From an uncultured Erysipelotrichaceae bacterium (GTDB taxonomy: Bacteria; Bacillota_I; Bacilli_A; Erysipelotrichales; Erysipelotrichaceae), in NCBI GenBank assembly GCA_937874965.1, contig CALNCD010000200.1, forward strand, positions 1 through 8,901: a stretch of DNA of 8,901 nucleotides. The letters run 5' to 3'. Position 1 is the stretch's first letter. Every line of letters begins with the position of its first letter. Position numbers and translations under genes: made by a program. Below the pieces are notes generated by a model. It was not told the origin of the DNA and searched no databases. It saw only the letters and a program-made list of their open reading frames with translations. This document shows, piece after piece, positions 1-6,131 of this stretch.

Positions 1-1
1 A

Positions 2-751
2 ACAGCACTATTGATTTCCCTCTCTTTGGTCGCTTGTTCAAGCACGAAGAAGGTGGATACCAATCAGCTGTTCAAAGATGCATACACCAAGACGCATGCA
101 TTAAGTGCTGCAAATCTTAAATCAACGACGGCAGTCGATTCCACAGACTCTGACGGTGAGAATACAGCAATCGAGTATACCATTACGATGGCAGCGAATG
201 GTTTGGACAGTACAGCTTCTGATTATGAGGCAAATATGGTCATTTCTGCGACGATGTCCGGGAAAACCCAGGAGCTTTCCCTCTACGTCAAAGATGGCTA
301 TGGTTATATGAGTGCTAATGGTTCCAAGGCGAAGATGAGTGTGAAGTCGGCCTTGGGGACAGTCAGCGGAGCACCGACAGATTCATCGACAGCCGATGAA
401 ATCGTGGAGACATTGGATGTTACCAAGGCAACAGTTGAAGAAAAGGACGGGGCATATACCTATACGTTTGAATACAAGACATTGAGCGATATCACGGCAT
501 TCCTGAAAAAGGTGACATCCATGAAGTCTTTGGCATCAAGTATGAATGGTATCGATGAAGCTTCGATGATTATCAAGGTAACGGTCAAAGATGAATACAT
601 CACGACTACCGATCTGCAGATTGATGCGACAGGTGAAAATGATGGTGAAGTTGCGACAATCAAGGTTAAAGTTGAAAACATTGATCCAGGAAAAGCAGTT
701 ACGATTACAGCCCCTAGCGATTTGAGTTCATATTCTCAAACCAGCTATTAG
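2..751 (+). CDS. Secreted lipoprotein, 5'-truncated (paralogue of the next gene)
   Basis: The reading frame is open from the window edge, so the true start lies upstream; the TTG at position 11 falls inside the signal peptide and is not the start. The first visible codons encode the end of a hydrophobic signal peptide closing with the lipobox LVAC. The lipidated Cys is codon 35-37, leaving a mature protein of about 238 residues. After a Ser/Thr/Lys-rich linker comes QLFKDA, then a beta-rich body with the motif LYVKDG, and a C-terminal segment with DPGKAVTITAPSDL. All of these recur in the downstream gene. The pattern resembles LolA/LppX-like lipoproteins of the DUF6612 kind found in Firmicutes, but that family name is from memory and uncertain. 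It is expected on the outer face of the membrane; ligand and function are unknown. An intrinsic terminator follows directly. Confidence 0.85.
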   Translation, partial: TALLISLSLVACSSTKKVDTNQLFKDAYTKTHALSAANLKSTTAVDSTDSDGENTAIEYTITMAANGLDSTASDYEANMVISATMSGKTQELSLYVKDGYGYMSANGSKAKMSVKSALGTVSGAPTDSSTADEIVETLDVTKATVEEKDGAYTYTFEYKTLSDITAFLKKVTSMKSLASSMNGIDEASMIIKVTVKDEYITTTDLQIDATGENDGEVATIKVKVENIDPGKAVTITAPSDLSSYSQTSY

Positions 752-757
752 GACCTG

Positions 758-780
758 AGAACAGCCTTCGGGCTGTTTTT
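758..780 (+). terminator. Intrinsic terminator after first lipoprotein gene
   Basis: The arms AACAGCC (760-766) and GGCTGTT (771-777) enclose a stable TTCG tetraloop. The stem can be extended by two weaker pairs, and a run of T closes it at 776-780. It begins a few bases after the TAG stop, so the two tandem lipoprotein genes are probably separate transcription units. Confidence 0.85.
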
Positions 781-783
781 GGC

Positions 784-812
784 TTTATTTAACCTTGCAT
801 ATTTTGTATAAT
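784..812 (+). promoter_or_regulatory. Promoter of second lipoprotein gene
   Basis: A perfect TATAAT lies at 807-812. The best -35 at 17-bp spacing is a poor TTTATT (784-789), so the match rests on the -10. The predicted start near 819 gives a leader of about 17 nt, with AGAGGAGA (823-830) as ribosome binding site. Confidence 0.55.
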
Positions 813-835
813 AAGTTCAAATAGAGGAGATTTAC

Positions 836-1627
836 ATGAAAATCAGAACAATTCTAGCGGCGTTGATTGTTGTCGTATTAACCCTTTCGGCGTGTTCAGG
901 GATCAAGAAGAACAATGATGATCCGGCACAGCTGTTTAAGGATGCTGTAGCAAACAGTGAAGTATTGGAGAGCAAGAACCTTGAGATGACGGTTAAGGTC
1001 GAGGGTGGTTCGTCAGAAATGAGCATGACGAGCGATATGAAAATCAATCTCAAGATTGCGATTGAAAACAAGGATCTGTCCACGTTGTCTTTATTGGCAA
1101 ATGCGACGGTTAAGATTTCGGGATTAGGCGTTGATGTTGGAGTTTACGTCAAAGATGGCATGATGTATACCAATGTGCTGGGCATGAAGACCAAAACAAA
1201 GATTGACCAGACCTCGCAGGATAATCCTTTCGCCCAGTTCAACGGACTGACCGGATCAGTTTTCAACGGATTTGATGTGTCAAAGGCAGCGATCGAAAAG
1301 CAGGGCAAAGCAACGGTTTACACATTCACATTTTCGACGCTTGAAGAAGTAAAGCAGTTCTATGATAATTTAGGCTTGTTATCAACCTTGACCAATAGCT
1401 CGGATAGTACGTTTGATTCGCTTCAGGATGCTTCAGCAAGTGTTGTTGTCAGTGTAGAGAATTCATATCTCACTTCGATTACGGTAACGATGAATTCCCT
1501 GGTGAAAGGAGAGAGTGTTCCTGTTGTCACGGCATTGGGAATCAATGTAATCGATCCCGGCAAGAGCGTGACAATCAGTGCTCCTACCGATCTTGATTCC
1601 TATACGGAGTCGAATCCTCAGGATTAG
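836..1627 (+). CDS. Secreted lipoprotein, second tandem paralogue
   Basis: This is a 263-residue protein. Its signal peptide has basic residues (MKIR), a hydrophobic stretch (about 6-17) and the lipobox LSAC, with lipidation expected at Cys20. The ATG is set by AGAGGAGA five bases upstream. The body repeats the landmarks of the upstream gene in the same order: QLFKDA, VYVKDGMMYT, a FDVSKAAIE...VYTFTFSTLEEV segment, and the tail VIDPGKSVTISAPTDLDSY. It is therefore a diverged tandem duplicate. The many short alternating beta strands and lack of catalytic motifs suit a LolA/LppX-like or DUF6612-like ligand-holding fold, a family guess only. It probably acts at the outer face of the cytoplasmic membrane; no substrate can be inferred. 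No clear terminator follows, but the next gene has its own promoter. Confidence 0.88.
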   Translation: MKIRTILAALIVVVLTLSACSGIKKNNDDPAQLFKDAVANSEVLESKNLEMTVKVEGGSSEMSMTSDMKINLKIAIENKDLSTLSLLANATVKISGLGVDVGVYVKDGMMYTNVLGMKTKTKIDQTSQDNPFAQFNGLTGSVFNGFDVSKAAIEKQGKATVYTFTFSTLEEVKQFYDNLGLLSTLTNSSDSTFDSLQDASASVVVSVENSYLTSITVTMNSLVKGESVPVVTALGINVIDPGKSVTISAPTDLDSYTESNPQD

Positions 1628-1659
1628 AGGCTTTAATTTTAAACCTGAATGTATTTCAA

Positions 1660-1688
1660 TTGAGTTGATGGACATGACTTGATAGAAT
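1660..1688 (+). promoter_or_regulatory. Promoter of the DUF4256 gene
   Basis: TTGAGT (1660-1665) and TAGAAT (1683-1688) are spaced by 17 bp, with an extended -10 TG at 1680-1681. The predicted start near 1695 leaves only about 12 nt before the ATG, so the ribosome binding site AAAGGAG (1695-1701) would sit at the very 5' end of the transcript. Confidence 0.7.
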
Positions 1689-1706
1689 TGAGAAAAAGGA
1701 GCCATT

Positions 1707-2237
1707 ATGAGTACAAATCAAATCAGCACTGGATTAAAGGACCGCTTTGAAAACAATATGCACCGTCATCAAGGATTGAATTGGAAAGATGTTGAAGCGC
1801 GTCTTCTGGCGAATCAAGCTGTCTTGGAGACTGTTTCCAGGATGGAACAAAGCGGTGGTGAACCGGATTGCATCGATCTGGAAACCATCGGTCTTTGCTA
1901 CATTGACTTCAGCAAAGAGACCCCGATCGGGCGTCGCAATGTCTGTTATGACAGAAAGGCATTGGATGGCCGTAAAGCAAATAAGCCCGGCAATGATGCG
2001 TTGAGCCAGGCAGCGGAAATCGGCATCACGCTGCTGGATGAAAACCAGTATCGCTTCTTGCAGAAGATTGAAGCATTTGACTTGAAGAGCTCCAGTTGGG
2101 TGTTTACTCCGGAAGCCGTCCGCAGCAAAGGAGGAGCTTTGTTCTGTGATCGCCGTTATGATCATGTGTTCACCTATCATAACGGGGCAGATTCCTATTA
2201 TGGTGTCCGTGGTTTCAGAGGATATATCGTACTATAA
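1707..2237 (+). CDS. DUF4256 family protein
   Basis: This 176-residue soluble protein has no signal peptide or membrane segment. I recognise the DUF4256 pattern: an N-terminal RFENNMHRHQGLNW segment (13-26), MEQSGGEPD (46-54), GRRNVCYDR (75-83), and a C-terminal half with SSSWVFTP, a CDRRYD motif and YHNGADSYYGVRGFRG near the end. The length is close to the family norm of roughly 180 residues. The family has no established function that I know of. The conserved charged residues (GGEPD, GRR, CYDR, DRRYD) look like a binding or catalytic surface, but that is inference. The start is fixed by AAAGGAG five bases upstream and by the family-like N-terminus. It is apparently monocistronic, with its own promoter and a terminator after it. 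Confidence 0.88.
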   Translation: MSTNQISTGLKDRFENNMHRHQGLNWKDVEARLLANQAVLETVSRMEQSGGEPDCIDLETIGLCYIDFSKETPIGRRNVCYDRKALDGRKANKPGNDALSQAAEIGITLLDENQYRFLQKIEAFDLKSSSWVFTPEAVRSKGGALFCDRRYDHVFTYHNGADSYYGVRGFRGYIVL

Positions 2238-2241
2238 ACAG

Positions 2242-2275
2242 AACCCCGATGTCTGGATAGGGCATCGGGGTTTTC
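2242..2275 (+). terminator. Intrinsic terminator between convergent genes
   Basis: The perfect 10-bp arms AACCCCGATG (2242-2251) and CATCGGGGTT (2263-2272) are followed by TTTTCTT on the plus strand. The hairpin starts five bases after the DUF4256 stop. On the minus strand it follows the chorismate mutase stop, with a poorer T-run (TTCTGTTTA), so it may also work in that direction. Confidence 0.88.
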
Positions 2276-2566
2276 TTATGGTTTGATTTTCAGTGTCTCG
2301 AGATAGCGCTTCTGAACCTCTTTCGAGAGATCCATGATGGTCTGCATGAAAGTTCTGGTCAGGACGGTATAGTTCTTGTCGTTTAGCAATGCAACCCTGT
2401 TTTCAAGGACCTGCTGTTCTCTTTCGGGGTTGAAAATAGCCATGTCATGGTGGAATTTATAGTCGGCCACATCTTTTGAAACCATCATATGGGCTTCGAA
2501 GAGTGCGATAATCTGCTGGTCGATGGCATCGATCTCGCTGCGGCATTCTTCTAGTGTTTTAGGCAT
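2276..2566 (-). CDS. Stand-alone AroQ-class chorismate mutase, with Arg-to-His at one active-site position
   Basis: This 96-residue all-helical protein matches the AroQ (type II) chorismate mutase domain, which converts chorismate to prephenate for Phe/Tyr synthesis. The length is typical of a single-domain form (about 90 residues). Aligned by eye to the E. coli P-protein mutase domain, Arg9 = R11, Lys37 = K39, Arg49 = R51, Glu50 = E52, Ser81 = S84 and Gln85 = Q88. The spacing from Arg9 to Lys37 to Arg49 is identical to the E. coli domain. The position of R28, a substrate-carboxylate contact, is His26, and D48 is Asn46. Activity may therefore be altered or lost. The start is supported by AAAAGGAG (2580-2573) six bases upstream. 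It is transcribed divergently from pgk and convergently with the DUF4256 gene. No other aromatic biosynthesis gene is in the window. Confidence 0.85.
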   Translation of the reverse strand: MPKTLEECRSEIDAIDQQIIALFEAHMMVSKDVADYKFHHDMAIFNPEREQQVLENRVALLNDKNYTVLTRTFMQTIMDLSKEVQKRYLETLKIKP

Positions 2567-2587
2567 TGGGTTCTCCTTTTTTTCTTG

Positions 2588-2616
2588 AGTATAGCACAGG
2601 ATCCGTCCGAAAACCA
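2588..2616 (-). promoter_or_regulatory. Promoter of the chorismate mutase gene
   Basis: On the minus strand, TATACT (2593-2588) is preceded by an extended -10 TG (2596-2595). The -35 at 17-bp spacing (2616-2611) is only TGGTTT, which is weak. The predicted start near 2581 gives a leader of about 15 nt. Confidence 0.55.
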
Positions 2617-2629
2617 GAAGGTCATCTCA

Positions 2630-2650
2630 TGCAGTAAGCGGTTACTTGCA
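2630..2650. promoter_or_regulatory. Candidate cre / LacI-family operator
   Basis: AGTAAGCGGTTACT (2633-2646) is an inverted repeat centred on CG with one mismatched pair (2638/2641). It is flanked by TGCA on both sides. The central AAGCGG and the TTAC arm resemble the catabolite responsive element bound by CcpA (known consensus about TGNAANCGNTNNCA), although the usual outer TG...CA is AG...CT here. The centre lies about 107 bp upstream of the predicted pgk start and about 58 bp upstream of the predicted chorismate mutase start. Which promoter it serves, if either, is inference. Confidence 0.35.
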
Positions 2651-2678
2651 TTTGATTTGTAAAGGGGACGTGAACCTT

Positions 2679-2696
2679 GTGTGATTTAATTAACAT
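2679..2696. promoter_or_regulatory. Possible Rex-like redox operator
   Basis: The stretch contains TGTGA, an AT-rich centre with TTAATTAA (2686-2693), then TTAACA. This approximates the Rex operator patterns TTGTGA...TCACAA and TTGTTAA...TTAACAA, with mismatches in the left arm and both end bases. It sits about 15 bp upstream of the pgk -35. Rex regulates glycolytic and fermentation genes in several Firmicutes. AT-rich sequence often gives chance matches, so support is weak. Confidence 0.22.
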
Positions 2697-2711
2697 AAAG
2701 GATTTTCTTGA

Positions 2712-2740
2712 TTGTTTCCCGAGTGTGTTTTTGGTATAAT
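2712..2740 (+). promoter_or_regulatory. Promoter of the pgk-tpiA-eno operon
   Basis: TTGTTT (2712-2717) and a perfect TATAAT (2735-2740) are spaced by 17 bp, with an extended -10 TG at 2732-2733. The predicted start near 2747 gives a leader of about 18 nt, leaving no space for a riboswitch or attenuator before the AGGAGG site (2754-2759). Confidence 0.8.
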
Positions 2741-2764
2741 GATTGTGCTGAATAGGAGGCATTT

Positions 2765-3961
2765 ATGGCAAAAAAAGTCGTTACTGATTTAGATGTATCG
2801 TCAAAAAGAGTAATTGTTCGTGTCGACTTCAATACACCATTGAAGGATGGCAAAGTCTCAGATGATAACCGTATTGTCCAGGCTTTACCGACCATCAATT
2901 ATCTTCTTGAGAAGAAGGCAAAAGTTATCCTGCTTTCTCATCTGGGTAAGATTAATCACAAGGATCCAGAAAAGACCGCTGCTGACATGAAGAAAAATGA
3001 TATGGCAATCGTTGCTGATCGTTTGAAGGAATTGGTCAGTGCACCGGTTCATTATGTTGGTGTAACCCGTGGTCCAGCACTGGAGAATGCTGTATCCGCA
3101 CTTCAGGATGGAGAAATCGTCTTGATGCAGAATACACGCTATGAGCCTGGAGAAACCAAGAATGATCCTGAATTGGGTGCTTATTGGGCGAGCCTGGGTG
3201 ACTTGTTTGTCTGTGATGCGTTCGGCTCTGTTCACAGGGCTCATGCATCGACTGTCGGCATTCCGACTCATCTGCATTCTGCATTAGGCTTCCTGGTCGA
3301 AAAAGAGGTCGAGAATCTGAGTCAGGCTGTTCATAATCCCAAGAAGCCGGTAGTGGCTATTCTTGGCGGTGCGAAGGTATCAGATAAGATCGGCGTTATT
3401 GAAAATCTGCTGAATATCGCGGATAAGATTATTATCGGCGGCGGTATGGCCTTTACGTTCTTTAAGGCTGAAGGCAAGGAAATCGGTACTTCGCTGGTCG
3501 AGAGCGATAAGATTGACTTGGCTAAGTCGTTGCTGGAAAAGGGCAAAGGCAAGCTGGTTCTGCCGGTGGATGTCATCTGTGCTCCTGAATTTGCGGCTGA
3601 TGCTGTGGCAACCACAGTCTCTGTTGACGCTATTCCAGCGGATCAGATGGGGCTTGATATCGGACCGAAGTCTGTTGAATTGTTCAAGGAAACCTTGAAG
3701 GGTGCCAAAACCGTGATCTGGAATGGCCCGATGGGTGTCTTTGAATTTGAAAAATTTGCGAACGGAACCTTGCAGGTCTGCACTGCAATCTCTGAACTGC
3801 CGGATGCGTTTACCGTAATTGGCGGCGGTGATTCTGCAGCAGCAGCGATCAAGCTGGGATTCAAGGACAAGTTCTCCCACATTTCAACAGGTGGCGGTGC
3901 TTCCCTGGAATATCTTGAAGGAAAGGAACTGCCGGGAATTGCAGTCATTGAGGAGAAGTAA
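2765..3961 (+). CDS. pgk: Phosphoglycerate kinase
   Basis: This cytoplasmic glycolytic enzyme transfers the acyl phosphate of 1,3-bisphosphoglycerate to ADP, giving ATP and 3-phosphoglycerate. At 398 residues it is the normal length. The N-terminal, 3-PG-binding domain shows VDFNTP with Asp21/Asn23, Arg36, LLSHLG (56-61), Arg125 in NTRYEPGE, and DAFGSVHRAHAS with Arg158. The C-terminal nucleotide domain shows AILGGAKVSDKIG, IIIGGGMAFTF, NGPMGVFE, IGGGDSAAA (about 352-360) and STGGGASLEYLEG near the end. All catalytic landmarks are present. The start is fixed by AGGAGG five bases upstream. It is the first gene of pgk-tpiA-eno, with its stop one base from the tpiA start. gapA, the usual upstream partner, is absent here; the next gene upstream is a divergent chorismate mutase. 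Confidence 0.98.
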   Translation: MAKKVVTDLDVSSKRVIVRVDFNTPLKDGKVSDDNRIVQALPTINYLLEKKAKVILLSHLGKINHKDPEKTAADMKKNDMAIVADRLKELVSAPVHYVGVTRGPALENAVSALQDGEIVLMQNTRYEPGETKNDPELGAYWASLGDLFVCDAFGSVHRAHASTVGIPTHLHSALGFLVEKEVENLSQAVHNPKKPVVAILGGAKVSDKIGVIENLLNIADKIIIGGGMAFTFFKAEGKEIGTSLVESDKIDLAKSLLEKGKGKLVLPVDVICAPEFAADAVATTVSVDAIPADQMGLDIGPKSVELFKETLKGAKTVIWNGPMGVFEFEKFANGTLQVCTAISELPDAFTVIGGGDSAAAAIKLGFKDKFSHISTGGGASLEYLEGKELPGIAVIEEK

Positions 3962-3962
3962 G

Positions 3963-4709
3963 ATGAGCCGTAAACCTATTATTGTCGGAAACTGGAAAAT
4001 GAATAAGAATAATGCGGAGACAGACGAGTTCTTCAAGAGCGTTGAAGGTCATCTGCATGATGCTGCCGATTTCGGAGTTGCTGTTCCGTTTACGGATCTT
4101 GCGACAGCCGTGGCTGGCGCAAAGGACTTGATTGTTGCCGCTGAGAATGTCCATTTCGAAGCCAGCGGTGCCTTCACCGGAGAAATTTCAGTCGGTATGC
4201 TTCAGGAGCTGGATGTAAAATGGGTCATTCTGGGTCACTCAGAACGTCGCCAGTACTTCAATGAAACAGATGAGACGGTCAATAAGAAAACGTTGGCTGC
4301 CTTTGCTGGAGGATTGACACCGATTGTCTGTGTCGGTGAAACATTGGAAGAATTTGAAGCGGGAAAGACGGAGGAAGTTGTTCGTCGCCAGGTCGCCGGT
4401 GCTTTGGAAGGTCTGTATGTTGAAGATGCCAAGAAACTAGTCATTGCCTATGAACCTGTATGGGCTATCGGTACTGGCAAGTCAGCAACCAAGGAAATTG
4501 CTCAGAATACCTGTGCGCTTGTCCGTGATGAAGTTCGTTTGATTTTCTCAAAGGAAGTCAGTGATGTTGTTCGTATACAGTATGGTGGGTCAGTCAAGCC
4601 GGATAATATCAAGGAATACATGGATGAAGCAGACATTGACGGTGCATTAATCGGGGGTGCTTCATTGAAAGTTGATTCATTCCTGGAAATTGTTGAAGCA
4701 GTAAAGTAA
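3963..4709 (+). CDS. tpiA: Triosephosphate isomerase
   Basis: It interconverts dihydroxyacetone phosphate and glyceraldehyde 3-phosphate in the cytoplasm. The 248 residues fit the usual TIM-barrel length of about 250. Visible landmarks are NWKMN (10-14, with Asn10 and Lys12 of the active site), the electrophile His92 in GHSERR (91-96), the catalytic base Glu164 in YEPVWAIGTG (loop 6), the phosphate-binding YGGSV, and GALIGGASL near the C-terminus. The open frame continues upstream into the end of pgk. The ATG at 3963 is chosen because the family N-terminus begins there and AGGAG (3951-3955) lies seven bases before it, inside the end of pgk. The one-base gap to pgk implies translational coupling. 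A small oddity is AEN where AQN is common ahead of the GAFTGEIS segment. Confidence 0.97.
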   Translation: MSRKPIIVGNWKMNKNNAETDEFFKSVEGHLHDAADFGVAVPFTDLATAVAGAKDLIVAAENVHFEASGAFTGEISVGMLQELDVKWVILGHSERRQYFNETDETVNKKTLAAFAGGLTPIVCVGETLEEFEAGKTEEVVRRQVAGALEGLYVEDAKKLVIAYEPVWAIGTGKSATKEIAQNTCALVRDEVRLIFSKEVSDVVRIQYGGSVKPDNIKEYMDEADIDGALIGGASLKVDSFLEIVEAVK

Positions 4710-4735
4710 ACTTATAAAAGAGGAGGACATTTTAA

Positions 4736-6028
4736 ATGCCTATTATTATTGATGTATATGCTCGTGAAGTCTTGGACTCACGCGGTAATCCAACGATTGA
4801 AGTTGAAGTGACAACAGAATCCGGTGCGTTCGGCCGTGCCATCGTACCAAGTGGTGCATCCACAGGTGAGCGTGAAGCGCTTGAACTTCGTGATGGTGAC
4901 AAGTCCCGCTATCAGGGCAAAGGTGTCTTGAAGGCTGTTGACAATGTCAATGAAGTCTTGGCTGAGGCAGTTATCGGTCTTGATGTCCGTGATCAGAACA
5001 TCATTGATAAGACCTTGATTGAACTTGATGGTACAAAGGACAAGTCCAAGTATGGCGCAAATGCGATTCTTGGTGTTTCCATGGCTGCTGCCCGCGCTGC
5101 AGCTGATTTCTTGGGAGAACCTCTTTACAAGTATCTGGGCGGGTTCAATGCGAAGAAACTTCCAGTCCCTATGATGAATGTTATCAATGGCGGCGCTCAT
5201 GCAGATTCTTCTGTTGATTTCCAGGAGTTCATGATCATGCCGATCGGTGCGCCTAGTTTCAAGGAAGCGTTACGTTGGGGTGCTGAAACATTCCATGCAT
5301 TGAAGTCTGTCTTGAAAGCGAAGGGTCAGGTTACTGCAGTCGGTGATGAAGGCGGATTTGCACCGAACCTTTCCAGTAATGAAGAACCGTTGGAAGTAAT
5401 CGTCGAAGCAATCAAGAAAGCCGGCTATGTTCCTGGTAAGGACATTGTTCTGTGCATGGATGTTGCCGCATCTGAATTTTATGATAAGGAAACCGGCACC
5501 TACAACCTTGTGAAGAGCGGTGAAGGGGTCAAGACGACTGAAGAAATGATTGAAATGTACACGAAGATGATTGAGAAATATCCGATTGTATCCATTGAAG
5601 ATGGCTTAGGCGAACGAGATTGGAATGGCTGGAAGCTGTTGACAGATCGTTTGGGTGACAAGATTCAGTTGGTCGGTGATGATTTGTTTGTTACAAATCC
5701 AGCAATCCTTAAAGAAGGAATTGAAAAGGGCATTGCCAACTCAATCCTGATCAAGGTCAATCAGATCGGGACATTGACTGAAACCTTTGACGCAATGGAA
5801 GAAGCCCGCAGCCATGGGTATACAGCGGTTGTTTCCCATCGTTCAGGTGAAACTGAAGATACCACCATTTCTGACATCGCTGTTGCTTTCAATGCAGGTC
5901 AGATCAAGACAGGTTCAGCTAGCCGTACAGATCGCTTGGCGAAGTACAACCAGCTGATGAGAATTGAAGATGAACTCGGTGAAGTTGCGGAATTCCCGGG
6001 ATGGGATGCCTTCTACAATCAGAAGTAG
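4736..6028 (+). CDS. eno: Enolase (phosphopyruvate hydratase)
   Basis: It dehydrates 2-phosphoglycerate to phosphoenolpyruvate. At 430 residues it is the standard bacterial length. The N-terminal capping domain has the mobile-loop SGAST (39-43). The barrel has Glu205 in GDEGGFAPNL, metal ligands Asp242, Glu288 (SIEDGL) and Asp315 (VGDDLFVTN), Lys340 in LIKVNQIGTLTET, SHRSGETEDT, and Lys391 in KTGSASRTDR. These correspond to E. coli E208, D246, E290, D317, K341 and K392. The start is set by AGGAGG (4721-4726), nine bases upstream. It lies 26 bp after tpiA with no terminator between, so it is the last gene of the operon. The phosphoglycerate mutase that would link Pgk to enolase is not encoded here. 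A strong terminator follows. Confidence 0.98.
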   Translation: MPIIIDVYAREVLDSRGNPTIEVEVTTESGAFGRAIVPSGASTGEREALELRDGDKSRYQGKGVLKAVDNVNEVLAEAVIGLDVRDQNIIDKTLIELDGTKDKSKYGANAILGVSMAAARAAADFLGEPLYKYLGGFNAKKLPVPMMNVINGGAHADSSVDFQEFMIMPIGAPSFKEALRWGAETFHALKSVLKAKGQVTAVGDEGGFAPNLSSNEEPLEVIVEAIKKAGYVPGKDIVLCMDVAASEFYDKETGTYNLVKSGEGVKTTEEMIEMYTKMIEKYPIVSIEDGLGERDWNGWKLLTDRLGDKIQLVGDDLFVTNPAILKEGIEKGIANSILIKVNQIGTLTETFDAMEEARSHGYTAVVSHRSGETEDTTISDIAVAFNAGQIKTGSASRTDRLAKYNQLMRIEDELGEVAEFPGWDAFYNQK

Positions 6029-6039
6029 TTTCAAGGACT

Positions 6040-6068
6040 GCCTCAGGTGATAAACCTGGGGCTTTTTT
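6040..6068 (+). terminator. Intrinsic terminator of the glycolytic operon
   Basis: A nine-pair stem joins GCCTCAGGT (6040-6048) and ACCTGGGGC (6054-6062), with one T-G wobble, around a GATAA loop. Six T (6063-6068) follow directly. It starts 12 bases after the eno stop, so it should end the operon transcript. I see no antiterminator (RAT) sequence overlapping it. Confidence 0.92.
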
Positions 6069-6082
6069 GTCGGTTCTGTGAA

Positions 6083-6111
6083 TTGAAACAGGAATAGGGT
6101 TATGGTAAACT
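6083..6111 (+). promoter_or_regulatory. Promoter of the licT-phosphorylase-pcp cluster
   Basis: TTGAAA (6083-6088) and TAAACT (6106-6111) are spaced by 17 bp, with an extended -10 TG at 6103-6104. The predicted start near 6118 gives a leader of about 14 nt. The ribosome binding site is weak: AAAGCGGGA, just upstream of the ATG at 6132. Confidence 0.75.
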
Positions 6112-6131
6112 AGGGATGAAAGCGGGACACA

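Noticed and set aside
795..800. TTGCAT as the -35 of the second lipoprotein promoter
   Set aside because: It lies only 6 bp upstream of the TATAAT, far too close for a sigma-A promoter.
1628..1646. A/T-rich inverted repeat after the second lipoprotein gene as a terminator
   Set aside because: The stem is short and almost all A-T with a very small loop, and no T-run follows.
1734..2180. 148-codon minus-strand frame antisense to the DUF4256 gene
   Set aside because: It lies wholly inside a recognised plus-strand gene, has no plausible protein pattern, and has no ribosome binding site I could support.
3380..3880. 166-codon minus-strand frame inside pgk
   Set aside because: It is antisense to a highly conserved enzyme and has no recognisable motif.
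3819..3962. Upstream in-frame extension of tpiA into the pgk coding region
   Set aside because: The family N-terminus (NWKMN at residues 10-14) fits the ATG at 3963, which has a ribosome binding site. The extension overlaps conserved pgk sequence and has no TIM character.
6029..6131. RAT antiterminator target overlapping the eno terminator
   Set aside because: I see no sequence resembling the roughly 30-nt RAT hairpin on the 5' side of the stem. The hairpin is sufficiently explained as the operon's terminator.
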